Shown here: piece by piece, positions 55,241 through 64,000 of the stretch
How positions within the stretch are numbered: the first letter of the stretch is position 1
Layout: each line of letters opens with the position of its first letter
NCBI RefSeq assembly: GCF_949628265.1
Contig: NC_088788.1
Span: 4,030,001-4,094,000 of the forward strand
Length of the DNA stretch: 64,000 nt
From: Cloeon dipterum
Taxonomy: Eukaryota > Arthropoda > Insecta > Ephemeroptera > Baetidae
Direction: 5' to 3'
The notes under the pieces: generated by a model
Databases searched by the model: none
What the model was told of the DNA's origin: nothing
The model's input: the letters and a program-made list of their open reading frames with translations, nothing else
Translations under genes and position numbers: made by a program

Positions 55241-56223
55241 CATGGTGTCGTGACACGAATCGGCCTGATTTTCCCCAACATGCGCCTGCAGACCTAAGGC
55301 GCGGCCGCCGGACGCTCCGGCCGCCACCCAAGAACCACACCGTTTTATGTATAAAATTGGTCTTTCTTTATTTTTCCTTAAACGATAAGCGAGCACTGTT
55401 TATCCTAAAGTAACTTGGGCGCCCCAAACTGTAATTTTCCCATCTCTGGCTGGCACGTGACACCCCAAGTGGTGTCACACCACCCTCGAGCTTCGAGGCG
55501 GCTTTCGCCGGCTCGGTCCGCAGACGGTTTCCTGGCCTCTGCCGAGCAGCATCTCTCTCCTGCGCCTCTGCCTATTAGTTACCCCTCTTTTGCCTTGCCA
55601 GTCACAGTTAGAATTTATCTTTTATTTTCAAAGTCTCGTCCGCGTAACTTATCTTCAGTAACGTAATTAAGGCCAATTTTGCTCTTGAAAGTCTTTTTCT
55701 CTCTGTTAGAGTCACTCTGAATAATAAAACCAAACAACCTAATTTTTAAGCCCAATTCTTCGCTGTTTGTCTTTCTCTTGACCATGCAGCAATACAATTA
55801 AAGGAAAAAGTAATCTGAATATTTCATCATTCATCATTAATTAAAGGCTCACTTAAGGAGCAGCTCTGTCTTAAAACTCATTTGATTTAAAGTGATATTA
55901 CCGCGGCCTGTCCTGATTATTCTCGGCTTGTGGCCTCGCGTGGCTCTCGACGCTGAATAATTAAGATTGGCTCCGGGACTTACCAATTTTTTACAAGTAA
56001 ATCTTAGTTCGACTGATCTTGAATTATCAATAACCGAGAGACGATTGATCGTGAGAGACAGCCGCCGCGACGATGAGATAGAGGGATGGCACGGCGGCAG
56101 CGAGAAGGCTCGGCGAGGCCAAGAGGCCGCTACAGTTTTGCGGGCTGTAAGCTCTATAAGGGGTCGGAGGGAACTAATCATGAATTTTGGTATAGCTGTG
56201 TTGCAGATATTCGCAACACATGG
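55241..56223. mobile_element. Solo LTR with 5-bp target duplication
   Basis: LTR 55,246-56,218 (973 bp) begins TGTCGTGACA and ends TTCGCAACA, i.e. TG...CA termini. It is flanked by CATGG at 55,241-55,245 and 56,219-56,223. The unduplicated site is preserved in unit 2 as one CATGG at 50,807-50,811 in matching context. Inside are a TATAAAA (55,350-55,356), a GTGACACC/GGTGTCAC hairpin near 55,456 and AATAAA near 55,723. There is no internal retroelement coding sequence, so LTR-LTR recombination has left a single LTR. Gypsy or BEL/Pao origin is possible; the class cannot be decided from an LTR alone. Confidence 0.9.
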
Positions 56224-56641
56224 TAAAAGCTAGCCCTCCCCATTTACATATTTTTTAGATTTCGTCAGTAAATCGATTGTTTTCGTAAAATTTGCCGCAA
56301 TTGTGCGTGTGCCAACAGCTCAATCCCAACTCCCGCACTTTAATTACTCTGATAATGATGACGGACATCCTCGCACAAGCACCGTCCGCAAACAACAACC
56401 TGCAGCAGGTTGATTGAAAATATTTAAATGGCACAGTAATTTAGAGGTAATGTCATCCTTGAATTGTTCAAATATGTATTATTGTGAGCCTACTTTTCTT
56501 GTCACTCTTTTATTATTTCCAATGTCATGAGACTTAATCAGGGAAAATATGTATGCGAAGAAAACAAGTGTTGCAAAAGTCTTTTAAAATAATAAAACAT
56601 TATTATTAACTATACATTTCATTCATAATTATATAAGATAT

Positions 56642-59244
56642 TTAACAAACATATTTAATTTTCTCTCCGATCAAAATTCCACTTTCAGTATAATTGTCGA
56701 GAATGCTTATGAGCTTTTCATCCACGAACCAGCTGTTTGATTCGTTGTTAATATCAGCGCCAAAGAAAAAGGCAGTCACGTCTGGAAACTCTTCATTAGT
56801 TGTCCTTCCATTCCTCAAACTTTTTGCAAGCGTGGAATATTCACTCCTTCGATCATTCAAGTAGAACTTCAGGTTCGTCAAATTGCTCAGGCACGCTGCC
56901 GCGCATTTGATGAACTCAACAATTTCATTAAATTGGTCCACGTTGACGAAGAGTGCAAAAGAATTGACATCCAGTTCTATGACGAGAGTCTTGAGCTTCT
57001 GTAGGATTTCTTTCTCGGCGACTTTTGAAGTTAGTTTAATCAGATCTTCGAGGCAGGGGTCGCTCAGGATGACTTTCTCTAAGTCAGGCGCACTCAAAAT
57101 ATTCACCATCTCGTCCTTGCTTCCGTCCGGGCTGCGAATGAATATAGGAAAAATGAAGTTATAAACTGATAATCCATAAATTAAAAACATTACATTTGAA
57201 ATTATATGTGAAGATCCCCATAGGTATAAAAATGTATTTATAAAAAAATATTTTTCGTATCGACTATTTAGACCATTTTGGGTGTTTTATGGAATTCTTG
57301 AGTTTGAAAAGTGGACCATAAAAGCCTAATTTAAACTGGGTGAGTCGTGCGTAGGTGTCAAAAGGAAAAACAAACGACAGTCTGAAATTCCCAACCTTGT
57401 TGTAAAATAATACTTACAACGAGAAATTCAATTCGACTTCTTTTAGACGAGCGTAAAATGTGATCGGTTCTGGGTCGTTGATGATTAGCCACAGCCGTAG
57501 TCTCTCAAGCAAAGGGCATGCAGTGAAAATGTAATTTAAATTCAGGAACGGTTCCATCTGGCGGTCATCGTGTTGGATGTTCAGTGCGTTTAATTTAGCT
57601 CCGAAGGTGTCAATAAAGCGGAACATAACGTCGGTCAGGAAGTTGAGCATAGTCAAGCTCTCAATATTGGTGAACTGCAGAATGTAATTCACACCCTCCC
57701 AATCCCAATCTGGTTCTTCCCACCAATTCATCTGAAATAATTGCAAGTGTTAAAAGGACTTGAAACTTCCAAAATAATATCTATTAATCAATTAATAAAT
57801 AACATATTAACAATCATATTTTTGTACCATCAAGTCAGTGACGTGAGGATGTTTTATGTGAATGTCCTCCCATGGGTAATCGGACGATATATTGATATGT
57901 ATCATTAAGTGTCGCAGATTTGAGTATCCAGGGACTACTTCGTTTGGAGTAGAGGGGTCGTAGTCTTCTTTCGGACGGAAGAGCTCAGAATACTGATGTA
58001 AAACATGCAAATTCGAAAGATTGCTCATGCACTGTGTTCTAAGAGTGCCATTTCTCCTTGCCGTGTAGATAAACTCTTTCAAATTCGACATGCTTCTTTT
58101 TAATACTGCCGCACATGCGACACGATCAAAATAAAAATCGTCGAAGTCGTCAAAGCTGTCTGGGAAGTTGATACTGAGGATTTGAAGGCCTGGCAGATTT
58201 TCGCACAGTTGGAAAACGTCTTTTATTTCGAAGCAGCACCATTCATCCAGCTGAAGGACCCGCAGATTTGTCAGCTGGTACAGCGCCTTCAACATCTCAG
58301 CATCCACGATCGAATCGAATTTTCTGTAGAACCGAGGGGTTTTGCTCGACACCAAAAGCTCTTCTATGTTGGGAGTAAACTGCGAAATCCCAATCACTGC
58401 CTGCAAATAGTAAGCGAAATGATGAATAGAGATTCTAAATTATTCTTTTGTTAATACAAACCGATTTTAAATATTGGTATTTCAGCCGAATCGGACAGAA
58501 AGACAAAAAGGCGGTCAAGTCGATGACCTTGAGACCAAGCGCCAAGTAGAGCTCCAGAGCAGGGCACATCAAGATTTTCATGTTCATTTCCTCCCGAATC
58601 AGACTCGTGCACTCATTAGTCATTAAGTATTTCACAACCTTCAAAAGCAAGGGTAAAGCTGAAAAATAAAATTTAGAAAATTAAACTAAAAATCTAAAAA
58701 TTGACAGGAATTTTCTTTAATAATTTTTTTTTTAATTTTGCCTTCATAAAAGGTAACAATCAAGCCACGTAACGCCGCGCCAGCCGGAAATTTTTGGGGT
58801 TACGTGATCAGCCGCTTAAGCCATACCGGGAATATGGCATTGGCAGAAAAGAGCTCGTTGTCATCAGAACTGTGCCATGTGCGCAAATCCATCGGTTAAA
58901 TGGCAGAAAAAAATTGGCCCCTTTTTTCTTTTGGCAGAAGCACAAGCGAACTTCATTTTAAAAATTTATCAGTCACGCCAACGGCCAGTGAAATTGCTCA
59001 TCCACCGCCTAAAATTAATTGCGCAGCTTTTGGCACAAAAACGTTACTGGTCGTTATCTTGCATCAAAATATCTCAATTTGAAGATCAAATTTTTAACTT
59101 ACGAAGGTCTGTGATGTATTGAAGTTTGGCCGCGGCCGTTGGTGAGAGGCCGAAATTCAAAGCAATTCGCCGAATGTGGTTCTCGCAGTAGCGCGAACTG
59201 AACTGCATCCTCTTGGCCACAATAAACAGATCCTGGTCTGCCAT
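56642..59244 (-). CDS. LRR/F-box-like paralogue, copy 3 (intact)
   Basis: Exons 59244-59103, 58658-58462, 58400-57828, 57731-57418 and 57131-56642 join in frame to 571 residues with the same intron phases as copy 2 (1, 0, 0, 2). Near-identical to copies 1 and 2 in exon 2 and most of exons 3-5, but different in short patches: FDDFDDFYFDRVA, INISSDYPWEDIH and the exon 4 start MNWWEEPDWDW. Three residues (RKR or similar) are missing after TQCM relative to copies 1 and 2. Unlike copy 2 it has no close canonical polyA signal. Its 3' flank separates it from the solo LTR by about 420 bp. Function unknown. Confidence 0.78.
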
Positions 59245-60200
59245 TATGTGAAACAATGGCTAGAACTACGTTGTAGGACGAGCTCGATCAAAGGTTGCCC
59301 CTGTTTAATGCCAGCAAAACAAAAGCAGTGCAATCGATTGGGAAAAATGTTGAAGGCTGGCTATTTGCCCGCAGTTTGTTTTTTATAAAGGCCAACGTGC
59401 GTTTCAGGGAGAAACGTAGCAAACAACCATCAGGTGGTTTCCTCGAGTGGGGGGAGGGTGAACTAAATTAAAATAGTTTAGGGGCGTAGGTGGCGGGAAA
59501 CGTGCGTGCCAGCTAGTTTAATTGTATTGTGCGATAAACGAATAAGGTTCATCTTATACGGCTTGAAATCCTTTAGAACATAAATTTATAAATTTGATTT
59601 GTTAAATTTTGTTGTTTCAACCATTATCTTCAATATTTTTCTTTAAACTGGTTGTAAATTTGTTTATAAATTATAGCGCAAATCATTGAATTGATACTTT
59701 AAGTTGAAAATATTGATCTCAAAGTGCATAAACTAAAATTCCTAAATGATAAGTTAGGTATTACCATTAAAAAAATATGAGAAATATTACTATTTAGAAA
59801 ATTTTATCGTATCGTGCTCCCGGTATTAATTGTTAATATAAAAATAAAAGAACGAAATTATTAAACAAATTAGGTAGGAGATTCTGCAATGCAAAAGAGC
59901 ATCTTGGTTTCGACTCAAAAGAACCAAGGTTGAAAATTACGAAAATTATTTATGCATAGGAGAAGTTTCTGCATTTACCAACTTTTAAGAACATGAAGAA
60001 AATCAACCAAGGGTCAAAATTTTAGAATTAAATCAAAGTGATGAGTCTAGAAACTACTAAGAACCAAAAGGTTAATTTTTCACAGCACTATTTCGATTAT
60101 TCCGAATAGAGAACAAATGATCAACATTCTCTCAAACAATCTGTGTCTGAAATGATAATAATTTCCCCTGGCGCCGTTTGCAGCAAATAATGCTATATCA

Positions 60201-60330
60201 GCTTGTGATTGGCTGAAAACCAATCTATATAGTCACGTGATCATGACGTCATGACATGTGATGGGCAACCAGCAGCTAACGCAGGGAAACACCTATATGG
60301 ATACACCCACTTGTGCATTTCACTGCGACA
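60201..60330 (+). promoter_or_regulatory. Ac45 promoter: CCAAT, CLEAR-like E-box, CRE
   Basis: Within 130 bp of the start codon: inverted CCAAT (GATTGG, 60,207-60,212); GTCACGTGAT (60,232-60,241), 9 of 10 bases of the CLEAR consensus GTCACGTGAC bound by TFEB/MITF; a full CRE palindrome TGACGTCA (60,244-60,251) inside TCATGACGTCATGA; and a further E-box CATGTG (60,255-60,260). V-ATPase genes are known Mitf/TFEB targets in animals including flies, which fits the downstream gene. Confidence 0.72.
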
Positions 60331-63259
60331 ATGGCGGCCCGTTGGCAAGTCTTACCTTCTGTGCTTGTCATATTTTTGGCATCTACGCTTATTCAGGCCG
60401 ACAATGGCTTGAATCTCGATGTGCCGAACGTCGAGGAGAGTGTACCGGTGCTGCTGTGGCAGTCACCGGCTGCAAAAGGCCAAGTGGACATCGTGAAAGA
60501 TGTGCCCAAGAAGACGGCCGCCGGGCTGGAAAAGGTGGACGATGAATTGTTCACCAACTTACTCAAGGTATGTTAATTTAAATACCATCACTCTAGAGGT
60601 TGTTTTGAGACTTGCGAATTCAAGATTTCTCTCCAACGGACCGAAATCTTGTTTTTCTTTTTAGATTTTTAATTAGAAAAATCGATGTTGACTCCAACAT
60701 CTGTTTTGTTAATTAATGGAAATTGAAAAACACTTTAAATTTTAAATAGATAACAACCTGTATTTTTCTTTCAGGAGAAAATAAGTTCGAAGGGAAGCAA
60801 ACCGCTTGTCCTCTTGTTCCTGGAGGAGAATCTCAGTTCGGAAGACTTTGTCACAGACGAAGACAAGGTTTTCCCCCATCTGCAGAAAATTATCGACAAG
60901 TCTCGTGACACCATTTACCTGCCATCTGTTGTCTCGCCCACCACTGCCCTGAAGGAACTTGACCAGGATGGCTACACCTGGTTGTCGTATAACTCTGAAG
61001 AACTGCCAGAGAGCGAGTCCATCATCCTGGTCATCAACCTGGACGATGCCCAGGAGGGCGAGAGCAGACCCCAGATGCTTTCCAGGCACGATGAGAAAAT
61101 CAGCTCGATCTACAGTAGCGCCCTGAAGGTATACTTTTATTTTAAACTTATTTAGGTGCTGGAATTCGTGAATCTGAAATAAAATAAGCCCCATTCTAGT
61201 ATTAGCTGGAACTTAGATTTAGGAATTTTGTGTAACACTTTTTAAAATTCTTCGGAGAGTTAAAATACAAAAATCTTTAGCAAAAAATGTTGTCTGGCAT
61301 TCTGCATTTTGTGGTTTTCTAACTCTCTTAATTTTAAACCGACCATTATGTGTCTGAATAATTGCCAAAATTTATTTGTTTGAAATGTATCGATTAACCA
61401 ACAATACTGTTTTAAATCCAGCTCATTTGGGGGTATTTTCTTCCTCAGTAATTGAGGCAAAATACCAATAATAGTATTAATTTTTCAAACTTATTATCAG
61501 GTGTACAGCAACGTACTTGGAATCTACACTTCGCGTTACTCGTCCTGGAACTCTGCCGAAGTCTCGGTTCACAGAATACGGCGTCAAGCTGCTCCGTCGA
61601 CCTCTGTCACTTACAACAACGGCACTTTTTTACATGACAGTAACAACAAGGTGGTCATGTACGTCAGAGGCGACCCGATATTGATAAAGGGCAACACCCC
61701 GATCAGGTTGAATCTGACCAGCGCCACCACCATCACTGTCGACGAGAAGCAAGACATGCAAACCTTCAGCGTCGTCTTCTCTCAGCCGTCCAAGGTCGGA
61801 TCAAAAGGTTATTTTTTAATTGATTTTTAATAAGTTGAAAAATCGCAGGTGACCCTTCGGTTCCGCTTCCCAATTCTGTTCACTGGCTACTGGAACATCG
61901 GAGAAGTGGAGGTGCAGAACGGTTCCGACGCGCCGATTGTTCTGTCGCTCATGGACAACATCACTGTTCCTATGAACTTCTCATATCACTGTAGTGCTTA
62001 CAACACAACCTTCAGAGAGGGCACCAATGCACTCGTGCTGACTGAATTCCAGGTAGGATGAGTTAATTAATGCGGCTTTGATATTTTTTCAATTTTTTTG
62101 CTCAACAAATTTTGGGGTTTTTCTAATTTTGACTTGTATTTGCACTGCATTGTTTTTTAATAGAGGTTTTGTTCAATCTATTATTAAATTCACCACCAAT
62201 TGTTGAAAAGAAGGGTTTTATAAAAGGGAGGGTTAGAATTTGTCCAGTTCTCTCTTTGTATTATTTTTTTTCGATGGCCAGTAATGTGAAATCCTTTGCG
62301 GTGTTGATTTTGTGTCCTGCTGACGAGATTCTATAGGCCGTAAAGTAGTTGTATGCTTCAAGAATGATCTCCTTTTATTTTTCCCGCTCAACCTAAAAGA
62401 AATATATTTTTAATTAAAAGTCTTGAGGAAATTTTGTCCGAAAATATGTTTATGCTTGGGGATTGTGGTCAATCCATTAATTTTTACGCAGCTAACAATA
62501 AGTAGAAGGCAAGTGTCAACATTTCTTGAAAAATCAAGAAATTTAAAAGGAAAATTGAGTGTTTTCACACCAAAAGAGTACTCAAAATGCGGAAAATCAA
62601 TGGTTTGCTTTGAAATGTTGATATTTCTTTTAAACTTTCAATGTTCTCAAGTAAATTTGAGTTTTTCTAACCTATCATTTCTATTTTTTCGTCCATCGAA
62701 TGGTTAAAAAACTCGATAAACTAATAATCACTAAGCTTAGAAAAAATGCTGCAAAAAGGGAATGTGCTGGCTAAAATTTCGTTCCAAATAATATTTCATT
62801 GCACTGTGTCGAATTAATTTATAAAAATTATTGTTTTTTCATCTTTGAACACGGCTATTTAAGTCTAAAAACAACTAAAATTCGTCTTGAAAATAATAAT
62901 AGAAATTGAAAACTAATTTTGAATATTGTCAGTGACGTTTTTCTTCTCTAAAAATAATATTGATTTTCACTACTAACATGAGCATCCGGAATTAATTCAT
63001 AGCTGTGAAACCAAAAATTTAATCCCTGTCCTTATTTTTTTGTCAATTTCAGGTGCAGCCATTCAACTACCATCTGCGTTTCAACGACGCCTACGACTGC
63101 AGCTACTTCTTCACGATCCCCATCTTGTCTGGTCTGTTCTGCACCATTTTCCTGGCCATCATCATGGCGTACGGCCTGTCGATGATCCTGGACATCAAGA
63201 CCAACGACCGATTCGACGATCCCAAGGGCAAGACCATCACTGTCACTGCCACAGATTAA
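60331..63259 (+). CDS. ATP6AP1: V-ATPase accessory subunit S1 (Ac45)
   Basis: Type I membrane glycoprotein that assembles with the Vo sector of the V-ATPase and aids its assembly and sorting. Exons 60331-60567, 60775-61128, 61501-61794, 61849-62052 and 63053-63259, all introns phase 0, give 431 residues. A signal peptide is visible (hydrophobic VLPSVLVIFLASTLI, then QADNG). A furin-like RIRR lies at 222-225, as expected for a processed Ac45. Several N-glycosylation sites follow (NLT, NITV, NFSY, NTTF). The conserved membrane-proximal region contains FTGYWNIGEVEV and YDCSYFF, then one transmembrane helix (about 383-409) and a short tail ending DDPKGKTITVTATD, typical of the family. The start is the first ATG giving a signal peptide. 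A polyA signal lies at 63,920. Confidence 0.95.
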
Positions 63260-63919
63260 TTGATTTACATGCAAACAGCGAGCTTCCAGTTCTAGATTCA
63301 GCAGTCAATACGCATGTTGTGTAAATACCACTTGTTGTTGTTGTTATTAATGTGGATCCGTGAGGTGTGCATATTTAGAATGAATGAGGATATAATTATA
63401 TTTATTCCCACTTTGAGATGTAGTTTTTTCGGAGGTGAATCTGCAACGCACAAAACCGATTCTCAATCTCGATGTATCTACCGTGGAATCTCGTAAAATT
63501 ATGAAAATCGTGTATCTTTATCCAGACTTCCCGTTGTAACATATCAAAATGCAACCACAAAATGTACTCAGTTCTGAATGGTATTCTACTAAGATTTTTA
63601 GGGTTTTGATGATGTGTACATAATTCCATTTACTTTTGTGATATTTGTGTACATAGTGACTGCATTTCTCATTTTTGAACACAAATCACAGCGTTCAAGT
63701 GCAAGCAACAAAATACCGAGATCTGTTCAAATGAATTTCAATGTTATTTTTGATTGAATATATATATTGAGTAATCCAATTTTTGCTGTCAATTAATGTT
63801 TCTCACGTACCAATATTAAAAATGCTTAAGGCGTGGAATCGAATTATAATGTATACAAAACGGTTGTAATTTACGTGTCTTGAATCAAAGTGTGTAGACA
63901 CTCGATGTCAAAAATTAAA

Positions 63920-63925
63920 AATAAA
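63920..63925 (+). terminator. Ac45 polyadenylation signal
   Basis: AATAAA about 660 bp past the Ac45 stop, in AT-rich sequence with a GT-rich stretch downstream (ACAAGTTTGTTTTT). Confidence 0.65.
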
Positions 63926-64000
63926 GCAACAATTGTTAGAACAGGACTTCACAAGTTTGTTTTTATTTGGCCATAACATTAAATCACATTTTATCAAAAA

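Larger units (their letters stand above)
54970..60042. repeat. Segmental duplication, unit 3
   Basis: Tandem partner of unit 2, same orientation, of near-equal extent apart from the solo LTR (55,246-56,218) and the missing ~288 bp segment. Intergenic parts have diverged more than the exons. Confidence 0.85.

Overview
The window looks like nuclear DNA of an arthropod, most likely an insect. It is AT-rich, has spliced genes with GT-AG introns and AATAAA signals, many non-autonomous DNA transposons, and an EcKL-type (ecdysteroid/choline kinase-like) gene, a family typical of insects and crustaceans. I cannot name the species.

Positions 1-24,859 hold no coding exon I can support. They hold five of the six well-preserved copies of a TTAA-flanked MITE family, two hAT-like elements, two related fold-back elements, a ~490 bp palindrome, and GC-richer islands in AT-rich DNA. 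Positions 24,860-42,789 (minus strand) are one gene, MELK kinase. I rebuilt it as 14 exons encoding 622 residues, with introns of 6.1 and 7.0 kb. A 277 bp divergent promoter with E2F-, CCAAT- and CHR-like sites separates it from TTC19 (43,067-44,496, plus strand), a mitochondrial complex III factor.

Positions 45,028-60,042 are a segmental-duplication block. It holds three minus-strand copies of an unrecognised leucine-rich, F-box-like gene (45.1-47.2, 51.2-54.1 and 56.6-59.2 kb) and a fragment of a fourth. Copies 2 and 3 are intact five-exon genes. Copy 1 has lost its first exon. Copy 3 carries a solo LTR (55,246-56,218) with a perfect 5-bp target duplication and a clean empty site in copy 2. 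Between copies 1 and 2 lie a GC-rich intronless EcKL gene with two frame breaks (47,768-49,025, plus) and a small unrecognised gene (49,239-49,469, minus).

Positions 60,331-63,259 (plus) are V-ATPase accessory subunit Ac45/ATP6AP1 in five exons, 431 residues. Its promoter carries a CLEAR-like E-box, a full CRE and an inverted CCAAT box.

The single-copy genes are housekeeping or cell-cycle genes with no evident joint pathway. The lineage-specific content is the duplicated LRR-like family and the transposons around it. Exon borders were set by hand from splice signals, frame continuity and remembered family sequence; no alignment was run.
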